Positions 8,649-17,071 of a DNA stretch of 64,000 nt are shown in pieces. A program made the translations under genes and the position numbers. Below the pieces are notes generated by a model. That model was not told the origin of the DNA. It made no database searches and was given only the letters and a program-made list of their open reading frames with translations. This DNA comes from an uncultured Alphaproteobacteria bacterium. Its GTDB lineage: Bacteria > Pseudomonadota > Alphaproteobacteria > CAAHEQ01 > UBA3637. Each line of letters starts with the position of its first letter. Position 1 is the first letter of the stretch. The stretch spans positions 1 through 64,000 of the forward strand of contig CAKQGY010000007.1 of NCBI GenBank assembly GCA_934234055.1. The letters run 5' to 3'.

Positions 8649-9197
8649 ATGCAAATCATTATTACTGGACAACAGATAAATTTAGGCGACAGCCTGCGGG
8701 AATATGCGGACAAAGCTCTGGACGGAGCAGTATCCAAATACTTTGAGGGGGCTGTCAGCGCCGATGTCAAGGTGGCCAAAGACGGCGCTTTGATTAAAAC
8801 AGATATTACAGTGCGTCCGGCCTCGGGCACGGTGGTGCATGCGGCGGGGACTTCGGCCGATGCGTATGCGTCCTTTGACGATGCGGTGGCAAAAATCTCC
8901 CGTCAATTGCACAAATATAAAAATAAATTGGTCGGCCACAAAGGGCAAGAAACCTTGATGGTGGATATGTCGGTTATTGATGCCGAAGAAGATAAAGAAG
9001 AAGCCGCCGACGCGCCGATTATTATTGCTGAAATGCAAACCGCTTTGCCTGTTTGCACGGTCAGTGAAGCCGTGATGCGCATGGATTTGGAAGGCTTAAC
9101 CGCGTTGATGTTCAAAAACACGGCGCACGGCGGACTGAATATGGTTTATCGCCGGGCAGACGGGAATATCGGCTGGGTTGATCCGAAAAACAAATAG
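8649..9197 (+). CDS. hpf: Ribosome hibernation promoting factor, long form
   Basis: 182 aa. Residues 1-100 match the HPF/YfiA fold (MQIIITGQQINLGDSLREYA). Residues 122-182 match the C-terminal dimerisation domain of long HPF (MRMDLEGLTALMFKNTAHGG, then NMVYRRADGNIGWVDPK). Family knowledge: long HPF binds the 30S decoding region and its C-terminal dimer joins two 70S ribosomes into inactive 100S particles. It is followed by ptsN, as in many Proteobacteria, but rpoN and the lpt genes usually found upstream are absent. Confidence 0.95.
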   Translation: MQIIITGQQINLGDSLREYADKALDGAVSKYFEGAVSADVKVAKDGALIKTDITVRPASGTVVHAAGTSADAYASFDDAVAKISRQLHKYKNKLVGHKGQETLMVDMSVIDAEEDKEEAADAPIIIAEMQTALPVCTVSEAVMRMDLEGLTALMFKNTAHGGLNMVYRRADGNIGWVDPKNK

Positions 9198-9204
9198 GCT
9201 CTTG

Positions 9205-9657
9205 ATGAAAATAGTTGATATTTTAAGTCCGGATTCCATTATTTGCAATGCCGAAGTAGGCAGCAAAAAACAGTTGCTGGAAATGCTGGCGACTTTGGCA
9301 GCCCGTAAAACCGGCTTGGACGAGCGTTTGATTATGGATTCATTGATTGAACGCGAGCGCTTGGGCACGACGGGAATCGGGCGGGGTGTGGCGCTGCCAC
9401 ACACGCGGCTGCGGGATTTGACGAAAATCTTTTGCGCCTTTATCAAAACATCACCGGTTGATTTTGAATCGGTTGATGACAAGCCCGTGAATCTGGCTTT
9501 CCTGTTGTTGGTTCCGGAGGAAGCCGGCGCCGATCACTTAAAGGCTTTGGCTCGGTTGTCGCGCTTGCTGCGTGATGAGCAGGTGGCCGAGGCTTTGCGA
9601 CAGGCTCCCGATGCCGATTCGGCTTATCATATTATTCAAGAAAACGATAAAGACTAG
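9205..9657 (+). CDS. ptsN: Nitrogen-related PTS enzyme IIA (PtsN)
   Basis: 150 aa from the ATG at 9205; an in-frame ATG at 9178 would overlap hpf by 20 nt. The phosphorylated histidine is His66 in GVALPHTRL, preceded by the conserved ERERLGTTGIGRG. IIA-Ntr is the last phosphoryl acceptor of the regulatory PTS-Ntr chain, fed by enzyme I-Ntr, encoded here at 20099-22363. It modulates potassium transport, stress responses or kinases according to its phosphorylation state. It shares the hpf promoter and ends at the terminator at 9678. Confidence 0.93.
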   Translation: MKIVDILSPDSIICNAEVGSKKQLLEMLATLAARKTGLDERLIMDSLIERERLGTTGIGRGVALPHTRLRDLTKIFCAFIKTSPVDFESVDDKPVNLAFLLLVPEEAGADHLKALARLSRLLRDEQVAEALRQAPDADSAYHIIQENDKD

Positions 9658-9677
9658 GGATTTTCCTTGGGTTATTG

Positions 9678-9702
9678 CGGGCCCCTTTCCGGGGTCCGTT
9701 TT
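9678..9702 (+). terminator. Terminator of hpf-ptsN
   Basis: Eight-bp GC stem with one G-U pair (CGGGCCCC / GGGGTCCG), loop TTTCC, followed by TTTT. Confidence 0.8.
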
Positions 9703-9712
9703 GATTCCCCGT

Positions 9713-9741
9713 TTGACAAAAACGAAAAAAGATGATATACT
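9713..9741 (+). promoter_or_regulatory. Near-consensus sigma-70 promoter
   Basis: TTGACA (9713-9718), a 17-bp A-rich spacer, TATACT (9736-9741). It drives the lipoprotein gene at 9765, which also has a strong AGGAGG site. Confidence 0.85.
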
Positions 9742-9764
9742 GTTTCTTATACAGGAGGTTTCTT

Positions 9765-10388
9765 ATGTCAAAGTCAAAATTATTCGGAATCGGATTGGCC
9801 GGCGCATTGTCGTTGTTATCGGTGGGATGTGCGAAGAATCAAGCCCCGGGAAAGCCCGAACCGGCCCGCAAAACACAAACAGCTGCATACAATCGCATTC
9901 AAGGTGCGCGCGAGGATATATCCGTTCATTATATTGCGCCTAAAAAAGATTATATCAAGTCGGTCAACCTGTTGCTATCGCTGTATAATCAGGTGATTCC
10001 GCTGGTGGAAAAAGACGCCCGCCGACTGGGCATTGACCAGGCACTGACCGAGGCTTTTGCGGTCTGTCGCTCCCGGGGGGCATTAGCGGATAACTCGGTC
10101 GCCTATAATTTTACCGATGTTGTGATTCATAACTATGGACGTAAATCCTGCGCATCGCTGGCCGAGTGGCGCACACAATTCCGTATCGCCGGGCAAGAGG
10201 CCGCCCGAATCCTGGCCGAGCCCGAATCCGTCCATCGTAAATTCGTTCCAAAAACCGCACACGGGTTCAAGCGACGCTCGGTCTCGGGAGACGAGCCGGG
10301 TTGGTTTTCCTGCGATTCCATGGAAGCCGACTGGACGATTCGGCAGCAGGCTTTGGCCGCCGACAGACGCCTGAAAAACGAATACTAG
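9765..10388 (+). CDS. Hypothetical lipoprotein
   Basis: 207 aa. The N-terminus MSKSKLFGIGLAGALSLLSVGC is a lipoprotein signal peptide with lipobox LSVGC, so the mature protein would be anchored by Cys22. The mature part is mostly helical. It contains three further cysteines and a region KSVNLLLSLYNQVIPLVEKD that could be amphipathic. No known domain is recognised. The start at 9765 is preceded by AGGAGG; the in-frame ATG at 9732 lies inside the promoter and is rejected. Strong transcription and translation signals suggest an abundant envelope protein. It is convergent with the UDG-like gene, with 1 nt between the stops. Confidence 0.8.
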   Translation: MSKSKLFGIGLAGALSLLSVGCAKNQAPGKPEPARKTQTAAYNRIQGAREDISVHYIAPKKDYIKSVNLLLSLYNQVIPLVEKDARRLGIDQALTEAFAVCRSRGALADNSVAYNFTDVVIHNYGRKSCASLAEWRTQFRIAGQEAARILAEPESVHRKFVPKTAHGFKRRSVSGDEPGWFSCDSMEADWTIRQQALAADRRLKNEY

Positions 10389-10389
10389 A

Positions 10390-11136
10390 TTACGCGATTT
10401 CCGTCAGTTTTTGCCGGACAGCCTGAATATCCTCCCATGCGGGACGCCGTTGTTCGGGTTGCTTGATGACCATGGCAGGTGCAATACACACGCGCAGCGG
10501 CCGCGATCGGTAGGAATGCCACGATCCGCGCATTTTAGACAGGCTGCCCGATTGCAGCAACATCTTGGACACATCAGAGCCAAACGCAATAATCAGCTTG
10601 GGGTTTAGCAGATCAATCTCCTTTTCCCAAAAGGGCTGACATGCGGCGATTTCGGCAGGGGTCGGCTTGCGATTACCGGGCGGACGCCACGGAATCAGAG
10701 CCGAGACATAGGTATTTTTTTGTAAATCCAATCCGATCGCGCCCAGCATTTGGCCGGCCTTGGCTCCGACGGCACCGGCAAATAAAGAGCCGGCTTTTTC
10801 GTCCTCGCGATCCGGGGTCGCCACCAAACACAATACCACCGGTGAATTGACACCATGTCCGTTCAAGGTATGTGCCGCAGTTTTTTTCAGCGGACAACCA
10901 TCAAATAAATCACGCACCCGATACAGATCCGCCAAAGTCAAACACTCGGCTGCCAACGTTGCGGCTTGCTCGGAATAGGCCGCCTCGGCCTCGGACGCGA
11001 CAGGCATCGGGGTCGAATTTGCAGGCGGACAAACCACCGGTCGACGCTGTATTGTCAGCCGATTGACAGGATCTTCACCCACCATTTCGCAGACACCGGA
11101 CAAGACTAATCCTTTTAATTTTTGATAAATGTTCAT
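10390..11136 (-). CDS. Uracil-DNA glycosylase family 4-like protein with altered active-site motifs
   Basis: 248 aa. The overall pattern matches alphaproteobacterial family 4 UDGs: KAGQMLGAIGLD, ALIPWRPPGNRKPTPAEIAAC, then PKLIIAFGSDV, KMRGSWHSY and QRRPAWEDIQ. Two key motifs deviate. Motif 1 (normally Gly-Glu-Ala-Pro-Gly) reads VATPDRED. The C-terminal motif (normally His-Pro-x-x) reads IAPAMVIKQP, so the histidine is replaced by Ala. Only part of the [4Fe-4S] cysteine set is visible. It may be a repurposed or inactive glycosylase, or a subfamily using other residues. Its start lies 63 nt from the divergent TPR gene. Confidence 0.8.
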   Translation of the reverse strand: MNIYQKLKGLVLSGVCEMVGEDPVNRLTIQRRPVVCPPANSTPMPVASEAEAAYSEQAATLAAECLTLADLYRVRDLFDGCPLKKTAAHTLNGHGVNSPVVLCLVATPDREDEKAGSLFAGAVGAKAGQMLGAIGLDLQKNTYVSALIPWRPPGNRKPTPAEIAACQPFWEKEIDLLNPKLIIAFGSDVSKMLLQSGSLSKMRGSWHSYRSRPLRVCIAPAMVIKQPEQRRPAWEDIQAVRQKLTEIA

Positions 11137-11199
11137 TTTTTGCTTTTCAAAATTCTGACATTATGTTATCATAAAAGGAACAAAAAAGGAAGTCATAAA

Positions 11200-12903
11200 A
11201 TGAAAAAAAAATGGATTTATACCGGCTTGATGGCAGTTGTAGTGGCCGGTGCCGGGTGGCTGGGCGGCATGACTGCGGGATTTTACCTGATGAAACCGCC
11301 CGCGGAAACACCTCGGACAGCTCTGGAAATGGTCTATCCGAATCAATACGGCTCGTATCTGGCGGGTATGATGGCGCAAAAAAACCAAGACTATGCCCAA
11401 ACAACTTATTTTTTTGAGCGCGCGCTATTGGCTGCTCCCGACAACAAAAAATTAAAGACAACGCTGTATCTGCTGTATGCAATTCAGGGACAAATGGATC
11501 GGGCAATCCCCCTGGCCAAAGCGCTGGATTCGCCCAAACACCCCGAAAATCTGACGCACTATGTGTTGATGGGCGACGCGTTAAAACGTTCGGATTGGCC
11601 TGCGATGCAAGATCTGTTGGATCAACCGTTTGACTTTGGCCCGGATACGATTTTGCACCCCGTATTACAGGCATGGACCTATGCCGGACAGGGACAGTGG
11701 GCACAGGCAGAGCAAGCGTTGGCCCCCCTCAAAAAAACCAAGGATATGCGCGCCTTTTACGAATACTATCGGGCGTTGTTGGCGATGTCCCGATCGGATA
11801 ATGCCGGCGCGATTACAGCCTTTCAGGCGATGAGTGCCTTGTCGGCCGGCGGCTATCCGTCGTTAAGCGTTTTGGTTATTATGCCCGCGTTTTTGGAGCG
11901 GCAGGGCCTGTGGCGTGCGGGGCTGAAAGAATATGATCAGATGCAGAAACTGATTACGAAAAATCGGCAACTGATTAATCTGTTTCAGTCTGCCCGACCG
12001 CCTGAAAAAATCACCCCTCAAATCGGTGCTGCGATTGCCTTTTACGATATTTCGGTGGGGCTGGCTCCCTTAAAAATCCAAGAGACCAGCTTGGTCCTCA
12101 ACGAAATTGCGGCCTATTTGGCGCCCGAGGCCTTGACACCCAAAATCTGGGGCGGCGAGTTGTTTGAAAGCGCCCAAAATTACCAGGCCGCCAACCGGGT
12201 TTACAGCCAAATCAAAAACCCCGGCGATGTGGTGCGTTTGAAAGCCGCACTCAATTTTATCGCCAATCGGGACTATGCCGGTGCCCTGCCGATCCTGGAA
12301 AAACTGGCTGCCGAGAACAAGACCGACGGTTTGCTGTTTTCGGTGCTGGGGGACACGTATTTACAAACGCAGGATTATGAATCCGCTATTGAAGCCTATG
12401 GCCGGGCAGCAAAATTATTAGAGATAACGGGCACACCGGCCGAGCGCGCAAGTGCACTGCTTTCGCTGGGGGCGGCGTATGACAAGGCGGGTCTGAATAA
12501 ATCGGCCGAAACCGCCTTGCAAGATGCCCTTAAAATCACACCCGATGACCCGCAGATTTTGAACTATCTGGGCTATGTATGGTTGGATCGCGGTGTGCAT
12601 ATTGATCAAGCCTTTGATATGGTGCGGCGAGCGGCCGAACTGGCTCCCGAGGATCCGAATATTACGGATTCTCTGGCACTGGGATATTATTTAAAACACG
12701 ACTATGACAAAGCACTGGAATTGGCGGAAAAAGCCACAGATGCGTTGGCATACAGTTCGGTCGCCTATGCACACTTGGGAGATATTTATGCGGCTCTGGG
12801 GCGCCGGCGCGAGGCAGCACACCAATACCAAAAGGCATTAGATTTAAAGTCGGACCTGACGCCGAAATTGCAGGCCGAACTGGAAAAGAAGATCGGAGAT
12901 TAA
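11200..12903 (+). CDS. Membrane-anchored TPR protein
   Basis: 567 aa from the ATG at 11200, preceded by AAAAAGGA. An N-terminal uncleaved anchor or signal (residues 5-30) is followed by tetratricopeptide repeats. The clearest are in the C-terminal third, for example SVLGDTYLQTQDYESAIEAY, LGAAYDKAGLNKSAETALQD and HLGDIYAALGRRREAAHQYQ. Similar TPR proteins are common in Alphaproteobacteria and act as scaffolds for envelope assembly; the partner here is unknown. The stop TAA overlaps the stop of the convergent PH-domain gene. Confidence 0.85.
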   Translation: MKKKWIYTGLMAVVVAGAGWLGGMTAGFYLMKPPAETPRTALEMVYPNQYGSYLAGMMAQKNQDYAQTTYFFERALLAAPDNKKLKTTLYLLYAIQGQMDRAIPLAKALDSPKHPENLTHYVLMGDALKRSDWPAMQDLLDQPFDFGPDTILHPVLQAWTYAGQGQWAQAEQALAPLKKTKDMRAFYEYYRALLAMSRSDNAGAITAFQAMSALSAGGYPSLSVLVIMPAFLERQGLWRAGLKEYDQMQKLITKNRQLINLFQSARPPEKITPQIGAAIAFYDISVGLAPLKIQETSLVLNEIAAYLAPEALTPKIWGGELFESAQNYQAANRVYSQIKNPGDVVRLKAALNFIANRDYAGALPILEKLAAENKTDGLLFSVLGDTYLQTQDYESAIEAYGRAAKLLEITGTPAERASALLSLGAAYDKAGLNKSAETALQDALKITPDDPQILNYLGYVWLDRGVHIDQAFDMVRRAAELAPEDPNITDSLALGYYLKHDYDKALELAEKATDALAYSSVAYAHLGDIYAALGRRREAAHQYQKALDLKSDLTPKLQAELEKKIGD

Positions 12904-13358
12904 ACCTGATTGCCCAAGCTTTCCAACACCACGGTGCCTTTTTTCTGGCGGGCCAGGGTGTATTGTTGGCGCAAACTGTCACGCACATAGTGCGGATTGG
13001 GTATTTTGTTCATACAAACCGATCCGGTCATATCCGTTGAATCCACTTCAATCGTGCCCAGATTCGCCCAAATATCCACCAAAGATTGTGTTGTGGAACT
13101 GTTCACCACACGAAACAGCTCAATTTCATCCACAGCCTTGCTGAAAATACCGGTAATGATGATCAAGCGTTGATTCGTCAGAATATAGGATTTGAAGACT
13201 CGCCGATAATACAAAGCGATCAGAAAAATTCCGCAGGTTAAAATCGTCAGCGCCAGATACAGCGGGTTATACTTGACATCGGCGACAGAACCCGTCACAT
13301 GCCAGACAAACTGCTCGTCCGAGTTGATGACATTGCGAATTATATTATCATTGTTCAT
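12900..13358 (-). CDS. Membrane protein with bacterial PH domain (bPH2-like)
   Basis: 152 aa. Residues 31-52 contain a hydrophobic hairpin (PLYLALTILTCGIFLIALYY). Next comes KSYILTNQRLIIITGIFSKA, the usual start of a bacterial PH-2 domain, and LGTIEVDSTDM. YdbS/YdbT-like proteins share this layout; their function is poorly known. No neighbour suggests a role. It is convergent with the TPR gene, and the two stops overlap in the sequence TTAA (12900-12903). Confidence 0.8.
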   Translation of the reverse strand: MNNDNIIRNVINSDEQFVWHVTGSVADVKYNPLYLALTILTCGIFLIALYYRRVFKSYILTNQRLIIITGIFSKAVDEIELFRVVNSSTTQSLVDIWANLGTIEVDSTDMTGSVCMNKIPNPHYVRDSLRQQYTLARQKKGTVVLESLGNQV

Positions 13359-13582
13359 TTGGGTGTCCTTTCGGCAAAATTATTTCGTTTTTTTAAGCAT
13401 ACCTCAAAAAAAGAAAAAAGACAAGAACTTTCTTTTTCAAGGGGACAAACATACCCTGTTATGGTTTTGCGCATACGATGCTATTTATTTTTTAAAAAAG
13501 TCTACTTTAATCTGGACAAGTGCTTTTTCACACCCCAAAGTTTAATTGCTTCAAATGATAATTTATAGGAAAGGAGAATCAC

Positions 13583-14170
13583 ATGAAGAAGTATTTATTA
13601 TCCACTTTGGCCGTCGTCGGAATGATGACGTTAGCAACCGGCGCTTGGGCCGAACCCGTGCGTGGTCCTTATATCGTGGGTGAGGCCGGTATGGCTTTCG
13701 GTCTGAAATCAAACAAGGATGCCGGGATTTTTGCTTTGGGGGCTGGGTATCATCTGAACGATTTTATGCGGGCGGATATGACGGTAGGCTATCGTCCCTG
13801 GGGTAAAGTGAATTTTAAGGGCGCCAACAGCAAGAAAGCCGATATGTGGTCGTTGCCCGTAATGGCAAACATCTATGCCAAATATCCAATCCATCAAAAG
13901 TTTGACATTTATGCGATGGGCGGTATCGGTATGGCCTGGAACAAAACCGACAGCATTACCAATGCCAAAGGCCGCACACGGGGTAATTTTGCGTGGACAG
14001 CCGGTGCCGGTATTGACTATTTCCTGAACGATTGCTGGTCTTTGGACTTGGGATATCGTTTCACGGATTTGGGTAATGCCCGTGTCAAAGGAGACACTTC
14101 TTATACCGGTCATGAAAAACGCGACATTCGGTCTAATGATGTCAAATTGTCGGCACGCTATTATTTTTAG
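13583..14170 (+). CDS. Outer membrane beta-barrel protein (opacity/OmpA-like barrel)
   Basis: 195 aa. Signal peptide cleaved after TGAWA. The mature 172 residues show eight-strand-like alternation with aromatic girdles (YIVGEAGMAFGL, FDIYAMGGIGMAW, CWSLDLGYRFTDLG) and end in SARYYF, a C-terminal Phe as expected for BAM insertion. It belongs to the small OMP_b-brl/Opa-like group, usually adhesins or structural proteins. AAAGGAG precedes the ATG. The gene stands alone, with its own terminator at 14191. No other barrel gene apart from the autotransporter lies in the window. Confidence 0.9.
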   Translation: MKKYLLSTLAVVGMMTLATGAWAEPVRGPYIVGEAGMAFGLKSNKDAGIFALGAGYHLNDFMRADMTVGYRPWGKVNFKGANSKKADMWSLPVMANIYAKYPIHQKFDIYAMGGIGMAWNKTDSITNAKGRTRGNFAWTAGAGIDYFLNDCWSLDLGYRFTDLGNARVKGDTSYTGHEKRDIRSNDVKLSARYYF

Positions 14171-14190
14171 TGTTTCTGACTGCAAAGACC

Positions 14191-14224
14191 AAAAACACTC
14201 CTGCCACGGCGGGGGTGTTTTTTT
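14191..14224 (+). terminator. Terminator of the small OMP gene
   Basis: Long stem AAAACACTCCTGCC pairing with GGCGGGGGTGTTTT (two G-U pairs), followed by a run of T. Confidence 0.85.
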
Positions 14225-14246
14225 ATACATTTTCATCAAAAAAACC

Positions 14247-14275
14247 TTGTCAAACATGAAAAAATGCAGTATGTT
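14247..14275 (+). promoter_or_regulatory. Promoter of ybaB-recR-zapA-ymdB
   Basis: TTGTCA (14247-14252), 17-bp spacer, TATGTT (14270-14275). It is 35 nt upstream of ybaB. Confidence 0.6.
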
Positions 14276-14309
14276 AAAGAGGATTATTCAACAAAAGGAG
14301 AAACATTCT

Positions 14310-14633
14310 ATGAAAAACATCGGTGAATTGATGAAAAAAGCGCAACAAGTTCAAACGCAGGTCAATATTCTGCAAACGAAAATGGCGCATCAGGAGTTCA
14401 CAGGTTCGGCTGCCGGCGGTGCCGTCAGTGTAACAATCACCGGCAAAGGCGACGCCACCAAAGTGCATATTGACGCGTCGGTTGTCAATCCGCAGGATAC
14501 CGAAACTTTGGAAGATTTGGTTCTGGTTGCGATCAATGATGCACGGACTCAGGCCGACAATTATCAGCTGGCGGAAATGGAAAAAATTCAAGCCGGTTTG
14601 GGCTTGCCGCCGGACTTTAAAATGCCGTTCTAG
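14310..14633 (+). CDS. ybaB: Nucleoid-associated protein, YbaB/EbfC family
   Basis: 107 aa from the ATG at 14310, which has AAAGGAG 9 nt upstream. It shows the family pattern: N-terminal helix IGELMKKAQQVQTQVNILQ, GSAAGGAVSVTITGKGDATK, and a C-terminal helix ending GLGLPPDFKMPF. Family proteins form dimers that bind and bend DNA. ybaB directly precedes recR, the conserved bacterial arrangement, here with 9 nt between them. Confidence 0.95.
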   Translation: MKNIGELMKKAQQVQTQVNILQTKMAHQEFTGSAAGGAVSVTITGKGDATKVHIDASVVNPQDTETLEDLVLVAINDARTQADNYQLAEMEKIQAGLGLPPDFKMPF

Positions 14634-14642
14634 GTTCCCTCC

Positions 14643-15236
14643 ATGTCCGCGCCCGAGATTGAACATCTGATACGCCTGTTGGCGAAATTACCGTCGTTCG
14701 GTCCCCGTTCGGCGCGGCGTGCGGTGTTGCATTTAATCAATAAAAAAGAAAGCCACTTTACCCCGTTGATGGAGGCCTTGAAAACCGTCCATGATACGGT
14801 TGTGGTCTGCCCGATTTGCGGTAATATGGATACCCGCGTTCCCTGTGCGATTTGTGCCGATCCGCACCGGCAGCGCAATCAGCTGTGCGTGGTGCAAGAT
14901 GTCGCCGACCTGTGGGCTTTGGAGCGCGCGGGGGCCTTTCGGGGCGTGTATCATGTGCTGGGTGGCGTGTTATCGGCTCTGGACGGCGTCGGTCCGGACG
15001 AGCTGCATATTCAGGAATTGATGAACAAAGTCGCGATCGACGGTATTGACGAGATTATCCTGGCTCTGCCCGCAACGGTAGAGGGTCAAACAACGGCGCA
15101 TTACCTGACGGATCGGCTGGCGGGCTATCCGGTTAAAATATCGGCTTTGTCGCGCGGGGTGCCCGTCGGGGGCGAGTTGGACTATCTGGACGACGGAACC
15201 ATTCAAATGGCGTTCAAAACGCGCCGCGATGTCTAG
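14643..15236 (+). CDS. recR: Recombination mediator RecR
   Basis: 197 aa. N-terminal helix-hairpin-helix (LPSFGPRSARRAVLHLI), a C4 zinc finger (CPICGNMDTRVPCAIC) and a TOPRIM domain (LCVVQDVADLWALERAGAFRG, then EIILALPATVEGQTTA, with Walker B-like SRGVPVGGELDYLD) are all present. RecR works with RecO and RecF to load RecA at single-strand gaps. No strong ribosome binding site precedes the ATG, so translation is probably coupled to ybaB. The stop overlaps the region just before the coiled-coil gene. Confidence 0.96.
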   Translation: MSAPEIEHLIRLLAKLPSFGPRSARRAVLHLINKKESHFTPLMEALKTVHDTVVVCPICGNMDTRVPCAICADPHRQRNQLCVVQDVADLWALERAGAFRGVYHVLGGVLSALDGVGPDELHIQELMNKVAIDGIDEIILALPATVEGQTTAHYLTDRLAGYPVKISALSRGVPVGGELDYLDDGTIQMAFKTRRDV

Positions 15237-15255
15237 GGATGAAAGGAAGATGACA

Positions 15256-15444
15256 ATGGAACAAACAAAAGCAGCACTGACTTCCTTGGAACAGGCGGTT
15301 TTGAAATTGGAATCAGCCGTCCATGCGTCCAAAAAAACGCAATCGCAATTGGCCGAACAGGTGGCCGATCTCAAACAACTGGTGCGGGCGACACATGACC
15401 GCCTGAACACAGTGATTGATACCTATCGCAAAGGAGGGGAATAA
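15256..15444 (+). CDS. Small coiled-coil protein upstream of zapA (DUF4164-like)
   Basis: 62 aa from the ATG at 15256, chosen because AAAGGA lies 8 nt upstream; ATGs at 15250 and 15229 are in frame. Almost the whole protein is one predicted coiled coil (SLEQAVLKLESAVHASKKT, then LAEQVADLKQLVRATHDRLN). Small coiled-coil genes directly before zapA are usual in Alphaproteobacteria, so a cell-division accessory role is likely but unproven. Its stop TAA and the zapA ATG share one base. Confidence 0.75.
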   Translation: MEQTKAALTSLEQAVLKLESAVHASKKTQSQLAEQVADLKQLVRATHDRLNTVIDTYRKGGE

Positions 15445-15752
15445 TGGCGGTTGTTTCCTTAAAAATCGGGAACGGATTTTACAAGTTCTCTTGCGCCGAC
15501 GGACAGGAAGAGCATATGCGGGCCCTGGCGGCCGAGTTGGATCGACGGGCCGAAGCATTGACAAAATCGTTGGGCTTTATGCAGGAAAACCAGATGCTGG
15601 CGATGATTTGCCTGTTGCTGGCGCAGGAAAAAAGCAAGCTGGAAAAAGAAACCAACGCCGAGTTGTTGGAAAAATCGGAAACCGTGATGGCGGAAAGCCT
15701 GAATAACCTGGCTTCTAAAATCACTTTATTGGCGGAAAACTTGCAGCAATGA
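15444..15752 (+). CDS. zapA: Cell division protein ZapA
   Basis: 102 aa. The N-terminal beta/alpha head (VSLKIGNGFYKFSCADGQE, with AAELDRRAEAL) and C-terminal coiled coil (LAQEKSKLEKETNAELLEK) match ZapA. ZapA crosslinks FtsZ protofilaments at the division ring. The head motif corresponds to the usual IxGxxYxxxCxxxEE segment. The 6S RNA gene that commonly follows zapA is not seen: ymdB overlaps the zapA stop by 4 nt. Confidence 0.88.
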   Translation: MAVVSLKIGNGFYKFSCADGQEEHMRALAAELDRRAEALTKSLGFMQENQMLAMICLLLAQEKSKLEKETNAELLEKSETVMAESLNNLASKITLLAENLQQ

Positions 15753-16549
15753 AGATACTGTTTTGCGGTGATGTGGTCGGCAAGTCGGGACGCGCAGTCG
15801 TGAACCGCCGGGTGCCTGAATTAAAAGAAAAATACAGCATTGATTTTGTGGTCATCAACGGCGAAAATGCGGCCCATGGATTTGGCCTGACGCCCAAGTT
15901 ATTTCAAGGCTTTTTAAATATCGGCGCCGATGTAATTACTTTGGGCAACCACTCGTTTGACAAAGCCGACATCAATGATACTTTGGAAACGGATGCCCCC
16001 TTGGTGCGGCCGATGAACTATCCCGAGAATACAATCGGGCACGGGTTTTATATTCTGGAAAAAGACGGCGTGCGTATTTGTGTGGCTCAGTTGTTGGGAA
16101 AAGTGTTTATGCGCCCGGCAGACGACCCCTTTTTAACCATTCGTGATTTTATTCAAAAGCACCGTTCGGATTACGATGTTCTGATCGTTGATTTCCATGC
16201 CGAGGCCACCGCCGAAAAAGTCGGTATGGGCTATTTTTTGGACGGACAGGCTGCTTTGGTCATCGGCACACACACGCATATTCCGACGGCCGACGCGCGC
16301 ATTTTACCCCAAGGCACCGGCTATCAAACCGATGTCGGTATGTGTGGGGATTATAACTCGATTATCGGTATGTCGCTGGACAGTGCCCTGCCTCGTTTTA
16401 CCGGCACCGTTCAACGATTGGAACCGGCCTCGGGTGAAGGGACTTTTTGCGCCATCCTGGCTGATATTGATCCTGCCACCAACACTTGCCGCGCAATTAA
16501 ACCCGTGCGTTTGGGCGGGCGATTACAGCCCACCGATTCAGATTTTTAA
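15749..16549 (+). CDS. ymdB: YmdB-family metallophosphoesterase
   Basis: 266 aa. Metal-binding motifs of the TIGR00282/YmdB family: FCGDVVGKSGR (first Asp), NGENAAHGFGLTP, TLGNHSFDK (Asn-His), VDFHAEATAEK, and GTHTHIPTAD near residue 175. Bacillus YmdB is a 2',3'- and 3',5'-cyclic nucleotide phosphodiesterase that affects biofilm and motility decisions; the substrate here is inferred from the family. It is the last gene of the ybaB operon, with a 4-nt overlap with zapA and a 12-nt tail-to-tail overlap with the minus-strand gene. Confidence 0.92.
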   Translation: MKILFCGDVVGKSGRAVVNRRVPELKEKYSIDFVVINGENAAHGFGLTPKLFQGFLNIGADVITLGNHSFDKADINDTLETDAPLVRPMNYPENTIGHGFYILEKDGVRICVAQLLGKVFMRPADDPFLTIRDFIQKHRSDYDVLIVDFHAEATAEKVGMGYFLDGQAALVIGTHTHIPTADARILPQGTGYQTDVGMCGDYNSIIGMSLDSALPRFTGTVQRLEPASGEGTFCAILADIDPATNTCRAIKPVRLGGRLQPTDSDF

Positions 16550-17062
16550 GGACTGTTTTTGAACCAGGCTTTTTAATTCGGCCACCTGTTGTTTCAGGGC
16601 GGCCAATTCCGGCATAATCTCGCGACAAACCTGCTGCACAATCGCATCGCGCTGTGCGTGGCGGGCATAACTGCGCTTGACCCGCAACACGGCATAAATC
16701 GCCCCCAAAATACCCAGGATATATAAAATCAGGCATCCGATACCGGCCACCAGACCCGATGCTGCCGTCAAGGTATACAGCTTTGCTCCCGCTCCGGTGC
16801 TGGCAAAGAAAGCCTTGCCATAGACCCACAACGCGCCCGGTGTCATCAAGACCGGCTCGCTTAATCGATCGGCCTGCTGTGCCAACGCCAGTGCCCGCTG
16901 TCGCGCTTCCTCTATCCCGAAATAGGCATCACACCACCCGCCCAAGTGATGATAAGCATAGTATCCCGCAATTCCCACCGGCACAACCCACAACGCCTGC
17001 CCGACTATGGCCAGAACCAAGCGTTTCATTTTGCCCGCAACCGTCTCGCGATATGTTTTCAT
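16538..17062 (-). CDS. Hypothetical membrane protein with C-terminal coiled coil
   Basis: 174 aa. Two membrane segments: residues 12-38 (LVLAIVGQALWVVPVGIAGY) and 95-127 (AASGLVAGIGCLILYILGIL). A polar loop of about 55 residues lies between them, then a basic segment and a coiled coil (MPELAALKQQVAELKSLVQK). No family is recognised. It follows priA by 9 nt on the minus strand and probably shares its transcript. Its 3' end overlaps ymdB by 12 nt. Confidence 0.72.
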   Translation of the reverse strand: MKTYRETVAGKMKRLVLAIVGQALWVVPVGIAGYYAYHHLGGWCDAYFGIEEARQRALALAQQADRLSEPVLMTPGALWVYGKAFFASTGAGAKLYTLTAASGLVAGIGCLILYILGILGAIYAVLRVKRSYARHAQRDAIVQQVCREIMPELAALKQQVAELKSLVQKQSLKI

Positions 17063-17071
17063 TTAAGCCTC

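Noticed and set aside
15753..15760. 6S RNA gene expected after zapA
   Set aside because: ymdB overlaps the zapA stop by 4 nt, leaving no room for an RNA gene.
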